Shown in pieces: positions 10,456-20,575 of a stretch of 24,698 nt of DNA. Origin of the DNA: Rhodocollybia butyracea (Eukaryota > Basidiomycota > Agaricomycetes > Agaricales > Omphalotaceae); the NCBI GenBank assembly GCA_015501585.1, contig JADNRY010000830.1, forward strand, positions 1-24,698. The letters run 5' to 3'. Position 1 is the first letter of the stretch. Each line of letters begins with the position of its first letter. Below the pieces are notes generated by a model. It ran no database searches, was not told where the DNA came from, and saw only the letters and a program-made list of their open reading frames with translations. The position numbers were made by a program, and so were the translations under genes.

Positions 10456-12529
10456 AGGCGCAAACCAGTCTCAGCCATCGACTTACACAACGGCTTTGCA
10501 TACTCGTGGAGGTAAGCCCGAACTTCCTCGAGGCTACCTTCCTCCAAGGATATAGCTTGGTATGAATCTCGCTAACATTGTCTCCCTTTATAGGAGCAGG
10601 CTTATCACAGCCAACTTCAACCGTAGTCGGGTTTAGTCCAATCTGGACCTTGAACATGTACATCCACGGCGTGCCGAGGATAATATCATAGTTGGACACA
10701 TTTGCGATATCAAAAAAGTGAGACGAATCAATATTCTGATACTTCAGATTGACCGTGGTCCCACAGTGAATCTTCGAACGTGAGCCCTGAATAGCCAAGT
10801 GCAAAGGTAACGGTGTTTGCATATACTTCTTCTCCACCTTCAACTGATCAGCCAGCTGAGTAGACATGAAGTCGCCCAGCGAGCCACTGTCTACCAGAGC
10901 TCGACAAGGCTTGTCGTTAATACGCACAACAATGACAATGGGACGGGGCACTAGGCGACCCACATCCTTCACAAATCCGGAATTCCGCTGAAGACCCGGA
11001 TACGTTTTCGGTTCAATGTAGGCATTTGAAATACTAGTAACGTGTACCAATCCATTACGTTCTTCCCAAGCTAGATTTCCAAATAACAGATGAAGATTTC
11101 CATCTGAGAACTCGACAAACCGGTCAAGTTCCTGATCAAACTGAGTCTCCGGGGCGCCATACAGCAACCTTGGAAGAAACTCATATTCAACAGGTCCCCG
11201 AAGTCGAGCCAATAGGTCACGCTCAGCCTGTTCCAATCGCTTCACATACCATGACGGTAAATTGAAGTTTGGATTTGCTAGAAGGCGAGTAGCAACCAAT
11301 GTTTTAAATTCACGGCCCTCATCCTCAATGACATACATCGCAGGATTGTGAGGATGACGGTAGACATAATAATTCTGCCGACTAGTATATCCGGGGTCAT
11401 CGACCTCAGGAATATAAGGTACGTGTCTCGCTAAGGTATTCCTCGCGGCGACAGCAAACACATCTCCCATTCTAGGAAAATCCATATCCTCAAACTCGGG
11501 CAAGTTAGCCTGGTTTGCACAAAGCTCATTCCAATACTCGCCAGGTGCAAAACCCGGGCGAGATAGCAGCCAAACAGGGAAGATGTGCCGAATATCCCGA
11601 CAGTGGTCTAGTACTTCAACTGAACGACCCGTACTTGTTGGCCAAGCCGAGAACCGAGAGTACCCTGGTGGCAACAGTTCGCCATCACCAGGAAAAGGCT
11701 GGCTACGCTCTAGGCGATCTTCAATGGCCAAAGCCATCAGTTCTCCCTGGCGCTGGCGCATCCACGTATCCCGTCTGGATTTCTTGTAAGCTCTTCGCTC
11801 TCTAGCAATCCGAGCTTTTTGATAATACGCTTCTTGCTCGCATATAGCATTTCCGAGGTGCTTACACCACCAATCAATCAGGTTAAACTGGGTTTTCCGC
11901 AGGAGCGAAACGGGTAAGTGCTTGCTAGTCACACAATTTTCCCAGTCAATAAAATAATATTCATCTTCAGAACCTGTGAGTGAATTATCCACCTTACGAA
12001 TTTCAAACCGCAGTGATGGGTCTTCAATAGGAGCAAAAAGCCCTTTAGGAAAAGCAGGGACACCGCTTGTTAGTACGAATTGCATTCCCTGCACGAACGG
12101 GTCACCTATTTCCGTAGCATGTTCGAACCAATACAAGGGATCGAATTCGCAGTCTAGTAGCTGAGCTCGCTGGTCTGCATACCACAACGCCGGTTTGAAT
12201 TCTGGATTCAACAGCGTCTTTGTTGAAATGGTAAGTTCACCATAATGGGAATGTTCATCGACAATCCCATACGTATCTTTATCTTTTTGATATACATGGA
12301 AACGATGTGCACATGTGGCACCCCAATGATTCTCATCACCAGGATATGGTGCGTCGTGTTGAAGTGCAAATGTAGCAGCACTTTCTATCCAGTCTCCGAT
12401 AGCTACTGGCCACCAATTTTCTTCTAACTTTTCGTGTAGGACAAAGTCAGACCAACTGGTCTCGGGGTATCCAAATACCTCTTTTGCAATATCGGAGAAC
12501 GAATACATGGGTTTACCAAATTCATTCAC
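10421..12529 (-). pseudogene. Gypsy modular spacer plus aspartic protease
   Basis: A 702-codon open frame beginning in the four-base overlap with gag (GTG at 12529), so probably expressed by -1 frameshifting rather than its own start. Residues ~44-434 form a spacer of unknown function made of repeated ~80-residue modules, each ending in a hydrophobic LL-x-NP-x-FxLxxWY-like motif. Residues ~525-640 are a retropepsin-type protease: active site VDSGS (Asp at 10889-10891) and the second conserved loop DIILGTPW. The protease processes the polyprotein. Beyond residue ~655 the frame is wrong: the expected lead into reverse transcriptase (EVRAYLHEYAKPL) is in another frame from about 10545 to 10470. 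Confidence 0.85.
11228..12400 (-). repeat. Degenerate protein modules in Gypsy spacer
   Basis: Three full modules and one half-module are seen at residues 44-124, 141-227, ~290-340 (C-terminal half only) and 354-434 of the spacer frame. Shared pattern: (I/M)GD near the start, a short helix-like stretch, Pro/Tyr, an aromatic F/Y-x-V/I before an acidic D-E/W-E, then LL or RLL, N/T-x-F-x-L and W-Y/W with a basic residue. DNA repeats are no longer visible, so the duplication is old and was kept at protein level. Confidence 0.65.
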
Positions 12530-12760
12530 AGAATATCGACACGCTGGTAGCGGAACAGTAATCTCGGGCTTGATTCACGTTTGCCATCCTCGCCCTCCGA
12601 ATCAGAGTCCGAGCAATGCAGCCTGGTTACAGTTTCCAGTACGTTGTTCTCGCTATCTGACCCCAAAACTGAGTAATAAATTTCATCATCTTCAGTCAGA
12701 GCCAAATTATTATAATGCAAGTTCAACGGCAGCCGCATTGTGCTATCCTCAGACTCAGAG

Positions 12761-13100
12761 TCACTAACGGACTGCAGGTCAGGCATTCCAGTGCTCCCAT
12801 CGAAGTCACTGAAACAAGAATCATCTACCTCAGATCCTGAATCGCTAACAGACTGTAGATCAGGCATCTCAGTACTAGTCTCAGCATCGCTGAAACCCGA
12901 ACCACCAACGTCAGAGCTGGAATCGCTCACAGACTGTAAGTCAGGCATATCTGAATATGCGTCATAATCACTAAAACTTGTACTGTCCACGTCGGAGCTG
13001 GTATCGCTCACATCCTGCAAGTCAGGCATATCCGAACATGTATCGGAATCACTAATGTCAGAGCTGGAATCGCTCACAGACTGTAAATCAGGCATACCAG
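12761..13100 (-). repeat. 81-bp acidic coding repeats, 5 copies
   Basis: Five copies of a unit centred on MPDLQSVSD, followed by Ser/Asp-rich sequence, lie just after the knuckle. On the plus strand the conserved cores begin at 12761, 12842, 12923, 13004 and 13070, giving steps of 81, 81, 81 and 66 bp (27 and 22 codons). All steps are multiples of three. Unit 4 has Asp for Ser (LQDVSD). Confidence 0.9.
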
Positions 13101-13329
13101 AACTTGTGTCAGATTCACCAGAATTAGACAAGTGCTCAAACGCGTCTGATACTTCATCCGCAAACGAACCAAAGTGCATCATTCCTAAGGTGAGTACATG
13201 TGCCTCCTCCGTAGTTTCCGCAAGTAGAGCTCTACGCTCCGTTGACTTGTCCCGCAGAGCAAACTGCATACTGCGCGCAGCTAATCCCGGAGGACCACCA
13301 CGCCCAGACTGGACAATATTGTTCGTAGG

Positions 13330-13371
13330 ACAATTACGTGCAAAGTGGCCTTGCTGACCGCATTTATAACA
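13330..13371 (-). other. CCHC zinc knuckle of nucleocapsid
   Basis: The segment encodes CYKCGQQGHFARNC, a canonical retroelement nucleocapsid knuckle (C-x2-C-x4-H-x4-C) expected to bind element RNA during packaging. All four zinc ligands are present. Confidence 0.95.
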
Positions 13372-15560
13372 GGATCCATCCTGATTATCCCGAGCTTGGG
13401 AGCTCTTACTCGTTGTAGGTACACGCCCTCCAGGATGCCCTCCATTTTGTGAGTTTTTATTAAACTTCCCATTACGCATCTGATTAGAGCTCGGAGCAGG
13501 TGGTGGGCCAGATGACTGGGGCCTTGAAGGACCCGCAGCATCCCGATGGCCAGAACCCGAAAATCCAGAACTATTCCTGTTCTGGTATGAGCGTGCGCCA
13601 TTACTGGCATTTCCGCCCTGGAAGCGACCCGACTTACCACGGTTGTTGGACCATGAGTTATTATCTGCTTTAGCAGTAGCTGCTGTTGGCTGCTTAGGAC
13701 GATCCCGTAATCGCCCAATTCAATTAGTTCTGCTTTCCGAACTATTTGTTTCCAGGAGTGTATCTCCTTGCTGAACTCTGCGCGATGAAGCTCAACCCGG
13801 ATGTGTTTATTCAATCCATCCCAGAGCTTGATAACCTTATCGCGCTTGCCGATATCACCCACAAGACTCATCATATTGCCAAGTTCGTAAGTGTATTCAG
13901 AAACTGAACGGTTGTTCTGATAATAATATTTTATTTTGTCACGTAGTTGAGAACGGTAATTCAACGGGAAACAAAAATTGAATAATTCTTCAAAGTCCAT
14001 TTGCTCAGGTGAGCTGCTACCTTCTGGATGAAGAAAGACATAGCTTTGCCAGTAGTAAAGCTGGAGACCATGTAAACACGGTCTTCTTTTGCAATACGTC
14101 CTTGCTTGCAATACTGATTAGCTTGCATAACGAATTGGTGGTATTTCTCCGCATCCGCCGAACCATCATATTTCTCCGGGTTAGGAGGTCTGGTACGTGG
14201 TCGAGAATCCCTAGACTTCCGCCTACGTTTCTTATCCTTCCGCCGAGCAGAACGAGTACTTTTATGCTTATGTCCCCGGCCACGATGGCGCTTAGAGGAC
14301 GAAGCACCTGAAGCACCAGATGAAGACTCCGAGTCAGACTCTGAGCTGGAGGGACCATCAGGGTCACCCGAAGATGAGCTAGATGACTCGCTGTCAGAGC
14401 TGGGATCCGAGCTTGAGGAATCCAAAGGTACACGATGAATTTTCCTACTAGAGGAGGTGACTTTCTTACGGTCATCCTCTGTAGTCCCAATCACATGTGC
14501 AATAATACTGTTACGTGGGAGTTGCTTCACTGGCTGCGCAGACTTACGGTCTGGAGCAGGGGTTTTGCTCTTAAAAGCTTCCCGAAGGGGCTTGGCATCC
14601 GCCTTGCGAGAAATCTTTTTAGGAAGTGAGTCGTCGGAAGACTCAGATTCGGAGACAGCCTTCTGCTGTTTCCTCTTACGGAGTTTAGACTTTGCAGATC
14701 CATTCAAGGACCGCTTACGCGACCTGGTAGCGGAGACTTTGCTTCCAGCGTCGCTGTCTTCAGACGCGTCCCGGGAAATAGCAACGATGTCCCTGACATC
14801 ATTCCAGTTCTGGATCGCCGCCCTTTGAGCATCAACGTCGAGCTTGGTATCACTGATTTCGTTGTTTCGATCAGCAAATTTACCCTTGGAGATATATGAC
14901 ATTCCAGGTATAGGCTTAGCGCAACCGTTGCTGCTGTTCAATAATCTCATTCCTCTTCTGAACAGAATCTTTTTGCGCCGGAGTCATTGCATGCTCCGCC
15001 GCTTTAATCGTAGCTCGTTGCTCACTTGTGAGCGCACTAGAAATCAAATCCAATTTCTGAGACCTCAGGTCTTTCAGATTTTCGAGGCTCTTAGACTTAC
15101 GAGCATGGACGGTAGTCAAAGCTCCTTGCTCATCGTTCTCAGATGTAGACAACTCCGAGGTAGAATTAATTTTATTCTCCATGCTAGCTAACCTAAGTGC
15201 GATAGCTAAATCTTCTGCTTCCAAAGCAGAAGGGGGACTAGGCTCATTAACCGAACCATTGTCCAAGTGGGCACCCGACGAAATCGCGTTCGGTGCCAGC
15301 TTCCCGGGCCCAGCTTCAACTCGAGTTTTTCGAGACTGGGTGACCGGCTGAGGGGCAGCAGCGCTCACAATGGAGGCACTGCCGCTGACCCCGACCCGAC
15401 TAATGGCTATAGCCTGCGGTGCAACATGGGGAGGAACCCGCATGCTGTTTTCTGTACCTGTAGGTGGGCCACCAGTTTTTCCTAGAGTGGAAAGTACTTC
15501 GGCTTGAGTTGTACCGGTCGGCACAACTTTAGACCTGGTGTTGTAAGTTTTTCCGGTCAT

Positions 15561-15737
15561 AGGAAAATTTTAAAGAGAAAATTTTTAGGAAGTAGGAGAG
15601 TAGGAGTAAGGGTGTGATAGAGAAAGAGGTTGTCGTCGTCGATGTCGGAGAACCCAGGTGATCAAACTGAGGGAGATCCGGAGCAACGGCGAAAGGGTTT
15701 TGGTTGTTTTGTTTTAGTCGCTGTTTTGTCAAAAAAA
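15561..15737 (-). other. Gypsy leader between LTR and gag
   Basis: About 180 bp of A- and C-rich (minus strand) sequence between the candidate LTR end and the gag ATG at 15560. A primer-binding site should lie at its start. The sequence after 15738 begins with a T run and I could not match it to a specific tRNA 3' end. Confidence 0.4.
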
Positions 15738-15894
15738 TGTGACGTAGTCACAGAAGAGTTCACTCGATAGACAGAGATAGCGCTGGTTTCAAGTAAGACT
15801 AAAGAAAAGTACAACGTACGATACTTAGGATACTTATATACGACGGGAATAGACGGTCCGAGTGGGAGCAAAAGACCAGTCCGTTACATGTACA
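15738..15894 (-). promoter_or_regulatory. Candidate 5' LTR with TATA box
   Basis: On the minus strand TATATAAGTA lies at 15840-15831, a good TATA box for an LTR promoter upstream of gag. The region ends at 15738 with TGTGACTACGTCACA (15752-15738), an inverted repeat terminating in CA, the usual LTR end. A TGTACATGTAACGG sequence at 15894 could be the start. With no second copy the limits cannot be proved; a longer LTR is possible. Confidence 0.4.
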
Positions 15895-16212
15895 TACGTA
15901 AAGCGCGAAATCGGAAGTCGATGTCGGCGCTTATACAAGTTTTTCCCTACAACCTACCTCCAACCATGGTAACATTACGCGCCATTTCTACACCTCCAGC
16001 TCATCGGCAACGCAACAGTCTTTGTGCTGACACTGGTCATGCTCAACTAGCCTGGATTGTAGCAGTGTTAGGCAGGTTTGATGTATCGGGTGACTTGACA
16101 TAAACCGAAATTGTGAGCCGTTCGTTCGTTTTCTTTCACTTTTGTAAGGTCTTGACTTCGTATCTACACAGTTTTATGCATCATATATACAAGCTCGCAC
16201 TGTAATCGCAAG
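15895..16212. other. Intergenic between Gypsy element and next locus
   Basis: No clear gene. An ATG at 15966 opens 45 codons ending in TAA at 16101-16103 with unremarkable composition. The stretch could contain the 5' exon of the locus that starts at 16213, whose first exon looks internal (it follows an AG at 16211-16212). Confidence 0.35.
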
Positions 16213-17332
16213 GCTCAAGTCGAACGAAATTGGATCAACGAACCAGAATCCAAATCCATCTCAACTCCTTCAATACCAGATTTCAGCGCTGGACTAGACG
16301 ACGAGCATAACGTTTCAAACAATGAGCACAGAGTAAGTGTACAGTGACAAAGTCTGTTTCTACTGACCCCACTACAGTGTACGTCAAAACGAACATCTGG
16401 CAGTTCTCGTTCCTCGTACTCTCTCTGGAAACGCAACTCTCTTACTACTACATGCGATACTTTCATGTGTTCAACTGTTTTCTCCAATATTCCCACCACT
16501 TCCATCACTCTCAATACCTTCGGTTTCCTCGATTTCGCTGTTCGGTTTCGGCGTTGCACGTGCGTGATGTGGCTGCATGGCGTAGCCAGCTACAGCTCCA
16601 CCTGTCCTCCATCATCTCCGACGTTCTCCACGTCCTCTTTTTCTCCAGAAACCCCCGCATTGATGTTCAGTACACTGAATACACTGTTGCACGTCAGCAG
16701 ATACTTAGAATAGAGTACATCTCCTCAAATAACGCCAGATACAATCGTGCAACATCTTCCACCTCATCCACCTCCACCCCCGCTTCCCCGGCTCCCGCCG
16801 CTCCTTCAAATACGCCAGCCACCTCCTACACCTACTATCTGAAACCTTCCTCCTGCCATCTACCTCTGCGCCACATCATGGGGCTCCTTTATACTTTCTT
16901 CATTACATTTCCATGTCATACATGGAAGAATTCACGAGGGATAACCTACCCTTCAACCTCTCTGCGCTCAATCATGGATGCAAGATCGGTGGGTGACTTC
17001 CATTTTTCTTCGGCTCTTCTCATCCTCTCTTGTTGCATTAGCCGTTTTTCATCAACCTTGCTAACCGCATACCTGCGTTGTTCCAGATCGCGCGCACTTT
17101 TGCCGCCATGAATCTATCCTACGCCAGCGTATTTGGAACGAAAGACAGCAGAGGTAAGCTCCAGTTGATTATCTTTGGTTGCGAAGCTAACTTAGTACTC
17201 TTTAGTTGTTGCCGTTCTCTACATTGTTGTCACTCCACTACCACACCAGATTCCTTCCAATTGTTCATCATTTCCGATGACGATGACGATGCCCATCAAG
17301 GAGTAGCGTGTCATAGTTCAGAATCGTCTTGA
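16213..17332 (+). pseudogene. Decayed multi-exon gene, unrecognised
   Basis: Coding-like pieces are separated by well-formed introns of 45-53 bp. Exon-like pieces: 16213-16332 (40 codons ending NNEHR), 16378-16988, 17042-17153 and 17206-17332; introns 16333-16377, 16989-17041 and 17154-17205. The second piece is Ser/Thr/Pro-rich (PPSSPTFSTSSFSPETP), carries an in-frame TAG at 16711-16713, a proline run, then changes frame near 16800-16850 into FKYASHLLHLLSETF and YMEEFTRDNLPF. The third piece encodes PFFINLANRIPALFQIARTF. The last reads into an Asp run (DDDDDA) and ends near 17332 in yet another frame. At least three frame conflicts argue for a pseudogene. The disordered front and compact helical rear suggest a regulator, but no domain is recognised. 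Confidence 0.45.
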
Positions 17333-17525
17333 ATTCAATAGTCTTTTAAATTTTGTTGAACTTAGGTGATGTGTAAATCTACACGTGGCTTTTTGAATCA
17401 GTTCAACGCGTCTCGTTCTAATTGTGTCTTTCTTTCTTGCTTTCTACATCGAACGTAATTCATTATACTACGTGCCTGCTTGTTTTGCTCGCTTTTTGGT
17501 CTTCTTACGCTTTGTCTCTTCTAAT

Positions 17526-19603
17526 ATGCCTACTCTGTCCCAGAGCACTAATAATCCAATTTCTTCTTCACCAGCTGGAGCTTTCAGCAACTTCCAAATC
17601 CTAGACCGAGTTCAGACTCCAACTCTCATCATTTTTCACATTCACGACAAGGTCGAAGGGGCTCCGATTCGCGTGATAACCCACCAAATTCCTCCCAGCG
17701 ACAATCCAGGTCAAATTCACGTGAATACAGCCATAATCAACGACCTTCACGTCGGTGTTGCAGCCAGCGATCAGGTTCTCCTAATAGGGATCAAAGAGAC
17801 TATCGTAACGGAAGTTCCAGTCAAAATTGCTTGCCTTCTCACCGCTGGAACTCTCGTCGAAACTCTTATCATCGACAACACTCACGGTCACGCTTTCCTA
17901 ATCGTGGTCTACAACGATAACGTTCATCAAACTCTGCTTCTACTCGAAAGAAACGGTCTTTGCAAGGTGCTCACAAAAAATGGTACGGCAGCTGATTTCT
18001 AATAAAACTGGCAGAAGTGCTCTGGCGTCGTACGTATTCTGTTCTCTGTTCTCTCGTTTTCCTGCTGATAACCTATGCCTTTTGATATAGCGCAGACAAA
18101 CTCTCGCGTTATAAAACGGCTACTAGCTTTCTCGTTCGCGGAGTACACTTATTGGTCAACCCCAAACTAATGTTTCGTTATGGACTTCTCGCGAAAGGGT
18201 TTAATGTAACTATAGTGGAAGACGACGAATCTTCTGACAAGGAGAACGGAAGTGGAACTGGTGGAAATCCTGGCCATGACGAGGACGAAGAAGAGTGAGT
18301 AATCTGCTCCTCGAAATGGCAGTTCACTTATCTCTCCGCAGGTTTATCATTGACGCCATCTTTGACCGACCGTATCAATATTTAGTCAAAGCTACACCAT
18401 GTCTCATGGATACAAGGTCCAGGTTTAAGAAGGATCACTGAGACCTTCTACTTTTCATCGATTTGGTACGTCTGCCGTTCTTTGCACGCTACTTAAGCTG
18501 ATGGACATCCCGTTTAGCCATGAAACTGCTTGTACTACTCGCGGCTCCATGGTCGCGGAGGCGATAACAAAAGCTCCAAGTCCTACATCGGGAAGTATGT
18601 CTTTGAAGACCCTAATACATATGTTCTCGATTCTCCTATCGTTGATGACGGCTCCAACACTAACTGGATTCGCTCCCTCTCAATTTAACCCACTCTTGGT
18701 GAAAGATCTTGCTGGGTAACTTTTCACTGGACTCTGCTGTAGTATCTCACATATGCGTGGCTTGTTCAGCTTTTCTACGCTCGTTCTCAATAAGGATTCC
18801 GGTCCTGATATCAACATCGACAATTCTTCTAGCGTCCTGATGCTCTTTCACGACACGAAACTCTATGACCCAGAGGATTGCGAAGCTGATGGGGAAGGAG
18901 CTTCCTCCTCGTTCGGTATGCTTCTGCTGTCTGCGTTTACGCTCTTGTGATAATGGCTTTGCAGTGCTTGACGCATTTCCTCAATGGACCTGGCTCTGTA
19001 TTCCATGACCCTGAATCTGCAAAGTCTCTCGGTGGTCTCACCATTCGGCACATGTATAAGATCAGACAGTTGACTGCTTAACTCATTGTTTATGTAGCGT
19101 GCATGGTAAGTGAATATTTATTTTCTTTTGTTCACTTACTTTGATTTGTCTAGATCCGATTTGCTCTCTGCTCCGCGTCGTGTTTGTGTAACATGGACCG
19201 GCGTTTCAGTCTCCGAAAATTCTGTGATAAGATTATATTTTTTCTCGAAGATCCTGACAATTGGTCAAAGGACATCTTCAACTTTCTGAACGAGTAAGTG
19301 GATGCTCTATCCTGCCCCTGCCTAAACTTATCCTTCTCTAGTCAAGTGTTTGTTATCAACGATGATGACGGGCGGGAACGTACCGAAGATGGAAGCATTA
19401 CCGAACCTGAAGTCCGCATAATCCGAGCCGTGCGTGAACGATGACGAAAGGAGAAGGAGGCAGAAGAGAAGGGAATGGCAGAGTCGGCGGCAGCAAAGAA
19501 GGCAGTGTCGGAACCGGCTGCAGCAGAGAAGGCCGTGGCGGAGTTGGCAGCAGCAGAGAAGGCAGCGTCGGAACTGGCAGCTACAGGGCCTATCGAGAAT
19601 TAG
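17526..19603 (+). pseudogene. Decayed RS-rich gene with DUF6698-like C-terminus
   Basis: Function unknown. ATG at 17526 starts MPTLSQSTNNPISSSPAGAF; a shift near 17595 leads into a long Arg/Ser-rich region (RQSRSNSREYSHNQRPSRR). A break at the A6 run 17975-17980 leads to MVRQLISNKTGRSALA and, after intron 18030-18090, DKLSRYKTATSFLVRGVHLL and an acidic tail. Further exons: 18342-18465, 18518-18715, 18770-18915, 18965-19105, 19154-19293, 19342-19603; introns are 47-61 bp. The stretch THFLNGPGSVFHDPE ... VYVACMIRFALCSAS ... FLEDPDNWSKDIFNFLNE matches the layout I know from agaric DUF6698-type proteins; this is by pattern only. In-frame stops: TAA 17918, TGA 18439, TGA 18521, TAA 19079, TGA 19442, plus a likely 2-base loss in the CT tract near 18675-18681. 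It ends with a charged Ala/Glu/Lys tail, TAG 19601-19603. Confidence 0.6.
19487..19576 (+). repeat. 30-bp coding repeat, 3 copies (AAAEKAxxEL)
   Basis: Three 30-bp units at 19487-19516, 19517-19546 and 19547-19576 encode ten residues each, approximately AAAEKAVAEL, predicted helical. They form the C-terminal tail of the decayed gene, lying downstream of an in-frame TGA at 19442. Confidence 0.85.
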
Positions 19604-20203
19604 TGCTTTCAACTCGTATCTTCCCCACGTTCGCTTTTGATACTTGCTCGCTTCTATGTATTAGACCTTGGACTGTTTCGTGTGTTTGTATTCCTGTTCC
19701 TTCTCTGAGTTCAATGTTTATTCCATGGTTTGTATTTTAAGATGACCATCATCTGTTTTAGTGGTACAGCAGATGTCCGATCCATAAAGCCACGGTATAC
19801 ACTACTTCTAGATTAGATAAAGTGGACCATGCACCGGAAAAGGGTAGCAGTCTTACTGATATTCTTCCAAGTAAGTCTGAGTTTCCGGAGCTGTGAACCG
19901 TCAGCGCGGAGAGGAGTAGCAGGACTTTGAAGCCGATGTCTTGAAGCCGACGTCAGAAAACCAAAGGTAGAAAGGTAGTCGGAGGTCAAAAGAGAAGTTT
20001 TCGATATTTAGGCGCTGGTTGAGCGCCTGTAATACTACAAGGTGTGGAAGGCGCCTCACCGGTTGTGTAGAGTGCCAGTGAGAGCTCACTGGTGCAGGGA
20101 GCAACAGATAGAGATTACTGGCTTGAACCGGGAACACCTGGGTTGACGGAAAAGACCATAAAAAGAGAAGAGTTTCGAGGGCAACGAAGAAGATAATCAA
20201 GCG

Positions 20204-20257
20204 GGTAAGATGGGTCGGATGACTAGGCCAGGTAAGATGGGTCAGACGCCTAGGCCA
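20204..20257 (+). repeat. 27-bp tandem duplication
   Basis: Two adjacent 27-bp units (20204-20230 and 20231-20257), both starting GGTAAGATGGGTC and ending TAGGCCA, differ at about four positions. A partial third unit follows (GGTTAGGCAGGTAAGATTGG). Confidence 0.85.
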
Positions 20258-20575
20258 GGTTAGGCAGGTAAGATTGGCTTAGAGCTGTGACCTGACGAGC
20301 GTAGGAACAAAGAAAGAGTTGTAGCGGTCACCAGTGATAACACAAGTAAGATAAGACGTTAGCGAAGTAGTAGCGGTTCTTTCAGGTGTTGTGACAGCGT
20401 TCAGAGTATCTCTCAAAACGCCCAAGCTTGAACATAGGTTCTGCAAGCCAAAAGGCCGTTAGATCCGTTATGAACAAGATTGAGAGCTAAAGATCTTCTA
20501 AGCTAGTGGTCAGAACTGGAGAGATACAAACTTAGGTTTAGAAAATTACCTTTACACCTACACCTTAGGTCAAAC

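Larger units (their letters stand above)
12526..15560 (-). pseudogene. gag: Gypsy gag polyprotein, broken into several frames
   Basis: Structural protein of the retrotransposon particle. ATG at 15560 opens MTGKTYNTRSK; this 214-codon N-terminal part is Ala/Ser-rich and ends in a coiled-coil-like stretch. After a shift near 14920 comes a Ser/Asp- and Arg/Lys-rich disordered region with a strongly basic segment (about 14200-14290), then RPPNPEKYDG, the start of the capsid-like gag domain. The frame breaks near 14015 and resumes with FEELFNFCFPLNYRSQLRD, the retrotrans_gag core. After another shift near 13725 a Gly/Asn/Ser-rich linker leads to a CCHC zinc knuckle (13330-13371, C-x2-C-x4-H-x4-C). 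The tail carries acidic MPDLQSVSD repeats and ends at the TGA 12526-12528, overlapping the next frame by four bases. Confidence 0.85.
7746..15894 (-). mobile_element. Decayed Ty3/Gypsy LTR retrotransposon
   Basis: Read on the minus strand the order is candidate 5' LTR, leader, gag, CCHC knuckle, modular spacer, protease, reverse transcriptase, RNase H, integrase. RNase H before integrase is the Ty3/Gypsy order (Copia has integrase first). The 3' end is missing: integrase similarity stops just after the catalytic Glu region and no second LTR is seen, so the element cannot transpose by itself. The coding part carries about ten frame breaks or stops: near 14920, 14015, 13725, 10545, 10470, a compensating pair around 10375 and 10320, 8850, a TAA at 8606-8608, and the T6 run 8152-8157. 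The outer boundary at 15894 is tentative. Confidence 0.9.

Noticed and set aside
12761..13100. CRISPR-like array
   Set aside because: The repeats are coding, diverged and in frame, in a eukaryotic retroelement.
12740..13357. Plus-strand open frames encoding LTDCKSGI-like repeats
   Set aside because: They are the antisense of the acidic gag repeats; the regular codon structure on the minus strand explains them.
7746..15894. Copia-type element or retrovirus
   Set aside because: RNase H precedes integrase, which excludes Copia, and no envelope-like gene is present.
16344..17111. Single 255-codon open frame across the decayed locus
   Set aside because: Its composition is unlike a natural protein, whereas other frames show Ser/Pro-rich and helical segments bounded by good splice sites. 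It reads through likely introns.
17424..18002. Open frame with hydrophobic sequence (LVETLIIDNTHGHAFLIVV)
   Set aside because: From about 17595 another frame gives a long Arg/Ser-rich sequence joining the following exons. The hydrophobic frame is the shifted reading; only its start from the ATG at 17526 is retained.
19328..19612. Minus-strand frame rich in Cys and Leu (RRCLLCC repeats)
   Set aside because: It is the reverse complement of the AAAEKA repeat tail of the plus-strand gene.
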